Source: an uncultured Aquimarina sp. (GTDB taxonomy: Bacteria; Bacteroidota; Bacteroidia; Flavobacteriales; Flavobacteriaceae). Taken from it: DNA of 64,000 nt. Location: the NCBI GenBank assembly GCA_947503135.1, contig CANNCQ010000002.1, positions 72,643 to 136,642 on the forward strand, given 5' to 3'. Positions 53,469-61,274 of the stretch are shown in pieces. Below the pieces are notes generated by a model. It saw only the letters and a list, made by a program, of their open reading frames with translations. It was not told where the DNA came from and searched no databases. Both the position numbers and the translations under genes were made by a program. How positions within the stretch are numbered: the stretch's first letter is position 1; each line of letters begins with the position of its first letter.

Positions 53469-53794
53469 TAAGAAGTGATTCAATATATAATGTAAAAAAT
53501 AACTCTACTAGATTTAACTTTTTAAATTAGAACTCTTTTTCGAATATAGTTAAGAACTGATTAAGAGTTAGACCCCAATTTTAAGTTGGCTGTATTCATT
53601 TCTTAGTAATTTGCATTAAAAAAAATAAACTGCCTTTTTTCCAAGGTATGGTCTGTATAGAAACTCATTTTATTTTTAGTATATTTCTTAGCATAGTTTT
53701 TAAATTGACACTATGTAATTCACTAAATAAATTTTTTAAATCACTTTCTATTTTATGCCTTTTAATAAAATTGTGTGTTTTAAAATTATTCAAA
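53469..53794. other. Intergenic region with no supported gene
   Basis: About 325 AT-rich bases between 52941-53468 and the terminator at 53795. An open frame of 74 codons (53648-53872) runs through the terminator and into the convergent yceI-like gene; it shows no domain and is probably not a gene. Confidence 0.45.
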
Positions 53795-53828
53795 AAATTA
53801 GGTGGAGTAACAAAACTCCGCCTAATTT
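53795..53828. terminator. Bidirectional terminator between convergent genes
   Basis: AAATTAGGTGGAG (53795-53807) pairs with CTCCGCCTAATTT (53816-53828) with one G-U pair and an 8-base loop; T-rich after the hairpin and A-rich before it. It serves 52941-53468 and the convergent YceI gene. Confidence 0.78.
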
Positions 53829-53863
53829 CTTTTTACTGGATATTTTTGGATACTACCAACAAT

Positions 53864-54481
53864 TTATTGTAGCACTACAAGCGCATCTATAGCAACATCT
53901 TCCCAGGTTTTACTTACATTGTCTTTACCAGTGTGAAGCAATTCACAAGCTTTATGGATAGAGTTAAAAGCTTTTGAAGCTCCGAATTCTAATATATTTA
54001 AAGAGCCTTGTAAACGTACGTTTCTACCTACAACGGTGTGCTCAAGAGGAATTCTTTTTTGTGTATTATTCATTTTAAGATTTAAAAAGACCTGCTCACC
54101 TTCTGTTGTGAATGAACCACTTAGTAATTCTGTATTGTCCATCATTCCAAAGAAAAGTGTTTTTAATTTAGAATCACGAGCTTCATTTTTACTATAAATA
54201 CTACTTGCAGGAATAGTAAAATCTACACCATTAAATGCACCAATAACAGTTTCTGATTTAGGAGCATTAAGTACATTGATGGTTTTAAAAATACCAGAAA
54301 CACCTTTTTTCTCTGTAAACTTGTAACCTGTCCATTCTACCTTTGAATTTTGGGCAGTTACTTGATATGTATTTGAAGCAGCAGCAGATTGTTCAACAAC
54401 AGCTTTAGTTTCGACCTTGTTTTTGCAAGAAACTCCCATTAACAATAAACTCGCACTTAAGGCGACAAATAATTTTTTCAT
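53864..54481 (-). CDS. YceI-family lipoprotein
   Basis: A 205-residue protein with a lipoprotein signal ending MGVSC (Cys19) and a YceI-type lipocalin-like barrel: SKVEWTGYKFTEKKGVSGIF, FTIPASSIYSKNEARDSKLK and a C-terminal WEDVAIDALVVL. YceI proteins bind polyisoprenoid or other hydrophobic molecules in the periplasm. Ligand unknown here. It stands alone, with a terminator downstream. Confidence 0.88.
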   Translation of the reverse strand: MKKLFVALSASLLLMGVSCKNKVETKAVVEQSAAASNTYQVTAQNSKVEWTGYKFTEKKGVSGIFKTINVLNAPKSETVIGAFNGVDFTIPASSIYSKNEARDSKLKTLFFGMMDNTELLSGSFTTEGEQVFLNLKMNNTQKRIPLEHTVVGRNVRLQGSLNILEFGASKAFNSIHKACELLHTGKDNVSKTWEDVAIDALVVLQ

Positions 54482-54544
54482 GATTTTTTATTTTCTATTC
54501 GCTATAAATTTATGAATTTACAGGCTTCTAAACCCACTAAATTA

Positions 54545-55735
54545 CTACAAACTAGATTTTTTTAAGGAATTTTTATAAGTTTTCTTCCGTAAAAAGAAGA
54601 TTCCGAATATAGGGCCTATAGCTAAAATAAGAAAGGGAATATAATTGGTTAGATCTTTTGCATATAAGCTTAGTATTTGAATACTAAATATAGTGATCAA
54701 AAATCCTAAACTATTTACTAAAGTAATAGCAGTGCCTTTATTAGCTACAGGGGCAGCTTGTGCTACAAGAGTGGATAGCTGGGGAGAATCTGCAATAACA
54801 AACATTCCCCAAAGAATCATGAAAACTATAAATAATAGAGGAGTGGTTTTTAGCATTAAAGGGAAAAATAGAATACAAGTTAACGAACCCCACAAACTAA
54901 ATTTAGCTACATATATGCTAGATTTAATTTCCGAAATATAACCTCCTATTATACACGAAAAGAAACCGCTGACAATAATAATAAAAGACCAAAGACTAAT
55001 ATTGAAGTCGTTATTGTTTACAGTGTTATAGGTAACCAATAGTGCGGGGACAAAAGCCCAAAAAGTATATAACTCCCACATGTGACCAAAATATCCAAAA
55101 CTCGCTTTTCTTAGTTCAATATTTTTAAACAAATAAAAAATTACTTTAGGTTGAAATTTACTTCCTAGTTTACTAAAAGGTCCTTTTGGCACACCAAAAC
55201 CAACCAAAAGTCCCCCTAATAAAGATAATGTAGAGGTTAAACCAACAACAAATAATAAACTATTTTCGAAAGCAATGAAACTAAAAAAATGGGGTATTGC
55301 AGTACCTAATACTAATGTTCCTACTAAAAATCCAAGCGCTCTACCTAAACCATTTTCGAAATAATCAGAAGCTATTTTTATTCCTATCGGATAAATGCCT
55401 GCCAGACATATACCTGTTGTAAAACGTAATATAGTAATGCTCCAATAAGAATTTCCGGGGTACAACAAAGCAAAATTACTAAATGATGCTAATAGTGCAC
55501 AACTCATAAATATCTTAGAAGCCTTAAACCGATCGGCAATACTTAAAAAAGCAAAAAAAAGTGTACCCACAATAAAACCAAATTGTATAATGGCAGTAAA
55601 AAAACCAAGACTATTTGGGTCTTTAATATTATAAGCAAGTGTGAGTTGAGGCATTACTGCGTTAACAGCAAACCATACCGATGTACAAGCAAATTGCGAA
55701 AAAATTATAAAAAATAGAATGTGTTTATTTTTCAA
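54545..55735 (-). CDS. Major facilitator superfamily transporter
   Basis: A 396-residue protein with about twelve membrane helices and an MFS-type first half (FFTAIIQFGFIVGTLFFAFL, then a basic loop RFKASK between helices 2 and 3). The segment FTTGICLAGIYPIGIKIASDYF is the usual TM4-5 region. Substrate not inferable. Its start is 2 bases after the thioesterase stop, so the two are co-transcribed. Confidence 0.86.
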   Translation of the reverse strand: MKNKHILFFIIFSQFACTSVWFAVNAVMPQLTLAYNIKDPNSLGFFTAIIQFGFIVGTLFFAFLSIADRFKASKIFMSCALLASFSNFALLYPGNSYWSITILRFTTGICLAGIYPIGIKIASDYFENGLGRALGFLVGTLVLGTAIPHFFSFIAFENSLLFVVGLTSTLSLLGGLLVGFGVPKGPFSKLGSKFQPKVIFYLFKNIELRKASFGYFGHMWELYTFWAFVPALLVTYNTVNNNDFNISLWSFIIIVSGFFSCIIGGYISEIKSSIYVAKFSLWGSLTCILFFPLMLKTTPLLFIVFMILWGMFVIADSPQLSTLVAQAAPVANKGTAITLVNSLGFLITIFSIQILSLYAKDLTNYIPFLILAIGPIFGIFFLRKKTYKNSLKKSSL

Positions 55736-55737
55736 AA

Positions 55738-56286
55738 CTAATCGTTAATTAATACTTGTACGTTATATGACTTTAAAAAATCCAAGTGCCCTTCAACTTT
55801 AAATGATTCAGGTTTAAATTGTCCGCGTCTGGTTTTGCCTTGTTGTTGTCGATGAGCACTTCTAACAAAACGTCTAATGTCATCTTTGGTTTCTAAAATT
55901 AGTCCTGGTACAGCTACTGTTTTACCCGACTCATCTTTAGCAACCATTGTGAAAAATGAAGAATTACAATGTTTTTTTTCTCCTGTTTTTATATTTTCGG
56001 CCTCGACCCTAATACCAACTACCATAGAGCTTCTACCCACAAAATTAACCGCAGCACTTAAAGTTACTAATTCGCCCACTTCAATAGGTTGCAAAAAGTC
56101 TACTTTATCAACACTAGCTGTTACGGCGTAGTAGCCAGAGTATTTTGCAGCGCAAGCAAAAGCAACTTGATCCATTAAAGATAATATATATCCTCCGTGA
56201 ATTTTCCCACTAAAATTGGAGTGGGAGGGAAGCATCAGCTCGGTTATAGTTATATGAGATTCTGTATTATGTTTAAAAGTCGACAT
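55738..56286 (-). CDS. Acyl-CoA thioesterase (hotdog fold)
   Basis: A 182-residue hotdog-fold enzyme of the YciA/cytosolic acyl-CoA hydrolase type. The helix motif SNFSGKIHGGYILSLMDQVA (residues about 20-39) carries the usual His-Gly-Gly and Asp, and VDKVDFLQPIEVGELVTLSA follows. A C-terminal basic extension RRGQFKPES lies beyond the core fold. It likely hydrolyses acyl-CoA esters in the cytosol. A TACATTTG box at 56359-56352 on the minus strand lies about 66 bases ahead of the start. It leads the MFS gene. Confidence 0.87.
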   Translation of the reverse strand: MSTFKHNTESHITITELMLPSHSNFSGKIHGGYILSLMDQVAFACAAKYSGYYAVTASVDKVDFLQPIEVGELVTLSAAVNFVGRSSMVVGIRVEAENIKTGEKKHCNSSFFTMVAKDESGKTVAVPGLILETKDDIRRFVRSAHRQQQGKTRRGQFKPESFKVEGHLDFLKSYNVQVLIND

Positions 56287-56448
56287 AGGGTGGTTTTAAA
56301 TATTAACTAACACTCGAGCAATATACTAATACGATTGTTAAGCTAATACAACAAATGTAGTACAAAGTTTAAAGAAAGGGCATTAAATTTAACTTTTGTG
56401 TTTTTTTTCGAACGTATGTTTTTTCTAATTTTATATAAAACAAAATCT

Positions 56449-57171
56449 ATGGGCTTGTATAACATTAATTTAGAAGAGGTTTTAAAAAAGAATAAAGCTG
56501 TACCAACAACAAAAGCACTTTTAAATAGTTTAGATTTAATTTGGAATAAAGAGCATCAGAAAGACATTTCTTTATTAAAAAGAATTAAGCTTAAACCAAC
56601 AAAAAACTTACCCAATAATCATTTTGAGATTGATAAATTAGTAAGCGAAAATATATATCACATTTCAGATATTAAGAAACTATGTATAGATTACCGTTTA
56701 CGATTTTTAAGTACACATTACTTTAAAGGAGAAATCCCTTTTGAAGCAATATCTAAAATAAAAGATTTAGAAAGAACGCACGAAACTGCTTTTTACAATT
56801 TTAAAGTTATCGCCCCTTCAAAATTGTTTAAACTTGAAAATGCAGATGACCCCTTGCTATTTATACCTTTAGGTAATGATTATTACTATTTTGTACATAA
56901 ATGGGGAGGTGATTTGAAACCGTGGCGAAAGGCTTGGGCATGGTGTTTTAAAAGTTTTGAAAACTTGATGGTACTTTGCTTACTAGTAAGCCTGCTACTA
57001 ACTGCCCTGATACCTCAAGGGTTATTTACTAACGAAAAAATGAGTGCTTCGGTGTATTTTTTTGAGTATTTATTTATGTTTAAATCAGTTGTAGCAGTAG
57101 TTATGTTTTATGGATTTTCTAAAGGAAAGAATTTTAATACCGCTATATGGAACAGCAAGTATTTTAATTAA
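56449..57171 (+). CDS. Hypothetical protein with C-terminal membrane helices
   Basis: A 240-residue protein. The first 170 residues are soluble, with a section NDYYYFVHKWGGDLKPWRKA just before two membrane helices (about 182-204 and 215-232). No family recognised. The ATG at 56449 (MGLYNINLEEVLKKNKAV) is preferred over the in-frame ATG at 56398, which adds a Phe-rich leader. It is followed 37 bases later by another small membrane protein, so a two-gene unit is likely. Confidence 0.65.
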   Translation: MGLYNINLEEVLKKNKAVPTTKALLNSLDLIWNKEHQKDISLLKRIKLKPTKNLPNNHFEIDKLVSENIYHISDIKKLCIDYRLRFLSTHYFKGEIPFEAISKIKDLERTHETAFYNFKVIAPSKLFKLENADDPLLFIPLGNDYYYFVHKWGGDLKPWRKAWAWCFKSFENLMVLCLLVSLLLTALIPQGLFTNEKMSASVYFFEYLFMFKSVVAVVMFYGFSKGKNFNTAIWNSKYFN

Positions 57172-57208
57172 CTGCAAATAATTGTATTTTTGGACGGAAT
57201 ATTAAATT

Positions 57209-57421
57209 ATGGATTACAATAATATACCTGACCACCCCAGACAAAGAAAATATGATTTAATTTTCGGTCTTATTTTTATTGCTTTAGGGGCTTACCGAAT
57301 GTTTCAATTATATAGTGGAATTGTTTTTTCTAAATTTAAAATTATAATAGGTGTATTTATGCTGGTTTTAGGTGTTTTTAAACTCTATGCTTATTTAAAA
57401 ACAAAAAGTATTGCAAATTAA
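57209..57421 (+). CDS. Small two-helix membrane protein
   Basis: A 70-residue protein with helices near 17-36 and 43-61 (KYDLIFGLIFIALGAYRMFQ; IIIGVFMLVLGVFKLYAYL). No family recognised; supported by membrane topology and a good TATTTTTG box (57185-57192) ahead of it. Its stop overlaps the end of the convergent trmH gene by four bases. Confidence 0.6.
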   Translation: MDYNNIPDHPRQRKYDLIFGLIFIALGAYRMFQLYSGIVFSKFKIIIGVFMLVLGVFKLYAYLKTKSIAN

Positions 57422-58080
57422 TTTTCCAAATTATAGCGTGCTATAATTTTTTCATGACTTTTAAGTACTTTACACACCCAATCATATCGTTTTTGAAGTA
57501 GTTCTTCTGCGGTAAACTTCCAGTCTAAATTACTATTATGTAATTTATGAGTAATTTCTTGTAGTATAATTGATGCTGAAACGGAAATATTTAAGCTTTC
57601 TGTAAATCCGTACATGGGAATTGTTAATTGCACATCCGAATTATTTAATACATAATCACTTAATCCAGTATCTTCTTTACCAAAGAAAAAAACTGATTTT
57701 TTGCTAATGTCAAAATTAGCTAAAGTAACATTGTTTTTACCGTGTGGAGTTGTAGCTACTATTTGATACCCTTCTTTTTTTAAAGTATCAACACATTCCT
57801 TTGTAGTGTGGTGTCGGTTAATATCTACCCATTTTTGAGCACCCATTGCAATTTCACGATCAATGGTTCTCACATTTCTTTCTTCTATAACATGAAGGTT
57901 TTGAATTCCAAAAATATCACAACTTCTCATAACAGCACTAGTGTTATGTAATTGATAAACATCTTCTATAGCTACCGAAAATTGATAAGTACGATTTTCA
58001 AGTACGGCATGGTTTTTTAACCTTCTACGTTCAGTTAAAAAGCTTTCTAAATAACTAACTAAATCTTCTGTAAGCTTCAT
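57418..58080 (-). CDS. trmH: tRNA (guanosine-18-2'-O)-methyltransferase TrmH-like
   Basis: SpoU/SPOUT methyltransferase of about 220 residues. Motifs: VYQLHNTSAVMRSCDIFGIQ (motif 1), FFFGKEDTGLSDYVL (motif 2), and IPMYGFTESLNISVSASIIL (motif 3, knot region), characteristic of TrmH. It methylates the D-loop G18 of tRNAs. I chose the ATG at 58080 (MKLTEDLVSYLE); the in-frame ATG at 58092 would lie very close to a TACATTTG box (58111-58104). Confidence 0.88.
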   Translation of the reverse strand: MKLTEDLVSYLESFLTERRRLKNHAVLENRTYQFSVAIEDVYQLHNTSAVMRSCDIFGIQNLHVIEERNVRTIDREIAMGAQKWVDINRHHTTKECVDTLKKEGYQIVATTPHGKNNVTLANFDISKKSVFFFGKEDTGLSDYVLNNSDVQLTIPMYGFTESLNISVSASIILQEITHKLHNSNLDWKFTAEELLQKRYDWVCKVLKSHEKIIARYNLEN

Positions 58081-58103
58081 ATTAAGAATCATATTTGTGC
58101 TTA

Positions 58104-58111
58104 CAAATGTA
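58104..58111 (-). promoter_or_regulatory. Candidate -7 box of trmH
   Basis: Minus-strand TACATTTG, a full TAnnTTTG match, 23 bases ahead of the chosen trmH start. No -33 element is evident. Confidence 0.4.
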
Positions 58112-58159
58112 CTAGTTGATTTAGGTTATATTACTATTCTATTAAATAAAAAACGATTA

Positions 58160-59071
58160 CTATTTTCCGCCTATAGCTCTAAGGTCTTGAATACAAAGAG
58201 GATCTAATTGAAGTACATTCACATTATTCATCATGTCTGTTACCAGTCTAGCAGATGCTTCCATAAGACAAAAAGGAACATTGCAGTGCCCGTTTCCTTC
58301 TAGTTCACCATCTTCATTTTCGATTTGAGATTCATGTGCTTCCTGTTGGGGGGTAAACTCACTATTTACTAAACCTAGTAAGTGACAAAACTCATGGTTT
58401 AACGTTCCCGCTTCAACTCTTTCTAAAACACGGGGATTATTTCTTGTAAATCGAATAAGCGTACTTTCATAAATTACAAATGAAGTATTCAAATAAGCTG
58501 TACCTAAAATAACAGTACTAGATCTGTTGCTAAATTCTGTTGCTGCATTATCTCTGTCCGCAAAAAATATAAAAATAGCAAGATTATCCTCAGTATTAAA
58601 CTGAGTTCTATTGGGTGCCTCAACTTGTTCAAAAATACTTTGAACAGTATATTCTTCAACATCTGGAGCAGGTATAGTTTGCTCAACTATAGTCACGCCA
58701 TCAGGTTTGTTTAATCTGTCAGAAATAAATTGAATTAAATTTTGTTTGGCAAATTCAGAAGGCTCAAACCCTTCTACAGAAACTATTTCTAGGGTGATAC
58801 TTTTAAATTGATTATCTCTAACTAAATCTCTTGCAGAGCTTCCTAAATCATTTAAATTTGCTAAGTTGAAATTAGGATTAACCCTTCTTAACGATGCTAA
58901 ATTTATACTTCCATTAGTATCTATAATAGGTCCACTTGTATTAGGAATAATTACTCGTTCCCTTTCATTTTCTGCATTATTACTAGCAGTAGAATTATCA
59001 TCACTTTCACAACTTATAATCGCTAGAGTTAAAACTATTGAAAAGAAAACTTTTTTAAAAAATGTATTCAT
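58160..59071 (-). CDS. Secreted archaemetzincin-like metalloprotease lipoprotein
   Basis: A 303-residue lipoprotein (signal ending IISC, about residue 21 from the ATG at 59071). The centre contains HEFCHLLGLV, the HExxHxxG zinc motif with two His ligands and the catalytic Glu. About 26 residues later comes HCNVPFCLM, which fits the HCx4CxM half of the archaemetzincin signature; in archaemetzincins the two halves are contiguous. Probably an exported zinc protease. An upstream in-frame ATG at 59116 would put 15 extra residues ahead of the signal and is less likely. Activity not demonstrated. Confidence 0.72.
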   Translation of the reverse strand: MNTFFKKVFFSIVLTLAIISCESDDNSTASNNAENERERVIIPNTSGPIIDTNGSINLASLRRVNPNFNLANLNDLGSSARDLVRDNQFKSITLEIVSVEGFEPSEFAKQNLIQFISDRLNKPDGVTIVEQTIPAPDVEEYTVQSIFEQVEAPNRTQFNTEDNLAIFIFFADRDNAATEFSNRSSTVILGTAYLNTSFVIYESTLIRFTRNNPRVLERVEAGTLNHEFCHLLGLVNSEFTPQQEAHESQIENEDGELEGNGHCNVPFCLMEASARLVTDMMNNVNVLQLDPLCIQDLRAIGGK

Positions 59072-59175
59072 AAGAGGAGTGTAAAGTAAATTTACTGTTA
59101 TGTGTATTTTGTTCAATTTTTTTTGAATTCCTTACAAAAGGATTTGAATAAACCTAATTTAAAGGTTATTTAACT

Positions 59176-59883
59176 TCATACCAGTGTTAATTTTGCTAAA
59201 TAATCATAGTGTTTACCTTCCACAATAAGTTCACAATTAAATCCATGAACTAAACAGGCTCTTTTTAAGGTGTTGAAATCTACATATAACCAGTCAAAAA
59301 CTTCGGAAGATATATTATTATAACTTATTTGATAGTTAAGTTCCCCATAATATCCTTTTGCGGCATCTACCCAATATTCACCATTATCATCTTCAAACAA
59401 AAAAATCAAATCAGAAGAGTCTATGAATACTTGTCCATTAGTATTCAGTATTTTCTTAAGTTGGTCAAAAAAGGTATTGAAATTATTCAGTTTACCTATA
59501 ATTCCGCTCCCATTCATTAACAACAATACGGTATCGTATTTGCCGGAGTGGTTATAGAAGTCTTTAACAAATGCATTAGTAATTCCACGCTGTTTACAAA
59601 TTTCGATAGCCCCTGTTGAAGTATCAATAGCAGTAATGTTTAATTTTTTTTCGTTTTGAAGAAATAAGGAGTGACTACCCGCACCGCAACCTACATCTAA
59701 TACTTTTCCTTTCGATAAATCTAAAGCTTTTTGTTCGATTTTAGGCATTTGTTTATAATTTCGAAACAGGTATGAGACAAGAATTTGGTCGTCGTCAAAA
59801 TCGTTGTTTTTTACAGTAATAATTTGTTCCTCTTTTGTTTTAAAATAGGCGGAAATAGCTTCCCCAAAAATATCGTTTTGCAT
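59176..59883 (-). CDS. Class I SAM-dependent methyltransferase
   Basis: A 235-residue Rossmann-fold methyltransferase. Motif I VLDVGCGAGSHSLFL near residue 67, motif II-like ITAIDTSTGAIEICK, and a substrate-side DSSDLIFLFE. The substrate (small molecule or protein) cannot be read. Divergent from the YkgJ-type gene with a 41-base gap. Confidence 0.83.
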   Translation of the reverse strand: MQNDIFGEAISAYFKTKEEQIITVKNNDFDDDQILVSYLFRNYKQMPKIEQKALDLSKGKVLDVGCGAGSHSLFLQNEKKLNITAIDTSTGAIEICKQRGITNAFVKDFYNHSGKYDTVLLLMNGSGIIGKLNNFNTFFDQLKKILNTNGQVFIDSSDLIFLFEDDNGEYWVDAAKGYYGELNYQISYNNISSEVFDWLYVDFNTLKRACLVHGFNCELIVEGKHYDYLAKLTLV

Positions 59884-59912
59884 GTTGTAAAAATATTCAA
59901 TTTTAAATGGAT

Positions 59913-59920
59913 TACCTTTG
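59913..59920 (+). promoter_or_regulatory. Candidate -7 box of the YkgJ-like gene
   Basis: TACCTTTG, a full TAnnTTTG match, ending 4 bases ahead of the ATG at 59925, so it would give a leaderless or nearly leaderless message. No -33 element at normal spacing. Confidence 0.35.
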
Positions 59921-59924
59921 TTTT

Positions 59925-60446
59925 ATGAACGAAGAATTACAACGTATACAAGAGCAGGCAATAGAGCTTAAAAAAGAAAACAAAAAGTTTTTAGATCGCT
60001 TAAATCAAAGGCCTCCCAAGCATTTGGACGTTAAGATGAAAGAGTTACATGAAGAAACATTTAAGAAGATTGATTGCTTAACTTGTGGTAATTGTTGCAA
60101 AACTACGGTGCCAATTATCACAGACAAAGATTCTGAGCGCATAGCTAAGCATTTAAAAATGAAAATTTATGATTTTGAAACGAAATATGTTCATATTGAA
60201 GGGGACAATTTAAAATCTTTTAAGATGGCACCTTGCGAATTTTTGATGGATGATAACTATTGTATGATTTACGATGTACGTCCCAAAGCATGTTTGGAAT
60301 ATCCGCATACCACAAGAAATAAATTTCATCAACTCTCGCGTATTACTTTGGAGAACACAGTAGTGTGTCCAGCAACTTCGGTAATTATCGAAAAATTGAA
60401 AGATCATTTAGATAAAACACAAAAAAAGAGTAATCGAAGAAAATAA
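59925..60446 (+). CDS. YkgJ-family cysteine cluster protein
   Basis: A 173-residue protein with a predicted metal-binding Cys cluster: CLTCGNCCKTTVPI, CEFLMDDNYCMIYDVRPKAC, and a late VCPAT Cys. The pattern is the YkgJ (UPF0153) family, probably Zn or Fe-S binding. A short N-terminal coiled coil precedes it. Start chosen at 59925; an in-frame ATG at 59907 adds six residues. Its TAA (60444-60446) is the exact left edge of the cassette-like insertion described at 60447-61079. Confidence 0.82.
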   Translation: MNEELQRIQEQAIELKKENKKFLDRLNQRPPKHLDVKMKELHEETFKKIDCLTCGNCCKTTVPIITDKDSERIAKHLKMKIYDFETKYVHIEGDNLKSFKMAPCEFLMDDNYCMIYDVRPKACLEYPHTTRNKFHQLSRITLENTVVCPATSVIIEKLKDHLDKTQKKSNRRK

Positions 60447-60576
60447 CGGTCTCGTATAACCGTCAGTTACGGATTAAATTAGCGATTATTTACGGTTTAG
60501 CACAGACGTTAGCAATTCCTAGTTGATTCGGACGTAGTCGAATCCGCCTTAATTGCGGTTATACATTGTTGGCAAT
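60447..60576 (-). repeat. attC-like imperfect palindrome
   Basis: 130 bases between the YkgJ stop and the stop of 60579-61055. The outer arms GTATAACCG (60454-60462) and CGGTTATAC (60556-60564) are complementary, and inside them GATTCG (60525-60530) and CGAATC (60539-60544) pair. GTTGGCAAT at 60568-60576 is repeated in inverse orientation as ATTGCCAAC at 61072-61080, beyond the gene's 5' end. Size and nested symmetry resemble integron attC sites (57-141 bp). Confidence 0.5.
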
Positions 60577-60578
60577 AG

Positions 60579-61055
60579 TTATTTTTCATTTTTGCAATTC
60601 AGTCTTTTCAATTTTCGTAATTCCTTTTTGTGAACTGTATTAAGTTTTTGATTTCTGTCACAGAGGCTAGTCACAAAATCAAATTCGTTTTTAGTCATTT
60701 TAGTAAAATGAGTCGATTTTCGAGCATAAACTAAATAAGATTTTCCTAATTCAAATTTATATCCACAACTTACTCCGCTATCTTCAGATACAATTTCGAT
60801 AAATTCTTTCTCAACTTTTCCTTTGATAGTTTTTGTAATCTCAAATTTGTATATGATTGGGTCAGCCGAAGATTTTATTCTAGCTTTATTCTCAATTTTT
60901 ATATCGATAACTTGTCCGCTTATAATTAAGTCAGATTCAGTAAAAGCTTTTTCAACCTTTTTAGTTAACGACTCATTCGTTTCTATACAGCTACAAGCGA
61001 AAGATTCGGTTATAGAGAAAACAAGTATTAATATCAATAGAAATGTTTTTTTCAT
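60579..61055 (-). CDS. Secreted TIMP/NTR-like small protein (cassette gene)
   Basis: A 158-residue exported protein with a signal peptide ending ITESFA and the mature N-terminus CSC, typical of the NTR/TIMP-like netrin fold: CSCIETNESLTKKVEKAF, DLIISGQVIDI, YKFEITKTIKG, SGVSCGYKFELGKSYLVYA, and a C-terminal Cys. This type of small secreted protein is common in Bacteroidota; function unknown. The ATG at 61055 was chosen because the signal peptide begins there; 61079 would extend into the cassette edge. Confidence 0.78.
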   Translation of the reverse strand: MKKTFLLILILVFSITESFACSCIETNESLTKKVEKAFTESDLIISGQVIDIKIENKARIKSSADPIIYKFEITKTIKGKVEKEFIEIVSEDSGVSCGYKFELGKSYLVYARKSTHFTKMTKNEFDFVTSLCDRNQKLNTVHKKELRKLKRLNCKNEK

Positions 61056-61274
61056 ACTCGTGAGTTTAATTATTGCCAACTGTAGAATATAATAAGGTTA
61101 TTTATATAGCTAATCAAAAATTATCATTACAGGTGAAATAATGAAACCTCAGTATACTATATACTTATCATCTTGATTAAATTTTAAGCTTATTTGCTTA
61201 CCTATTAACTCTAATTCAGGAAAGAGCTTGAGTCTTCGCTTATTGTAGTATGCATTTACAATATTTTATTAGGG

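Larger units (their letters stand above)
60447..61079 (-). mobile_element. Candidate integron-like gene cassette
   Basis: A unit reading, on the minus strand, TTGGCAATAATT, then one signal-peptide gene, then a 130-base imperfect palindrome ending in G next to TT. Removing 60447-61079 would restore a continuous target reading AATAACTGTAGAAT across the YkgJ stop. This fits insertion of an excised cassette at a G^TT site. The R'/R'' sequences (GTTGGCA) deviate from the canonical GTTRRRY, and there is no integrase in the window. Confidence 0.4.

Noticed and set aside
53648..53872. Open frame of 74 codons on the plus strand
   Set aside because: It runs through a terminator hairpin into the convergent YceI gene, has no recognisable domain, and is Leu/Phe/Lys-rich as random AT-rich DNA tends to be.
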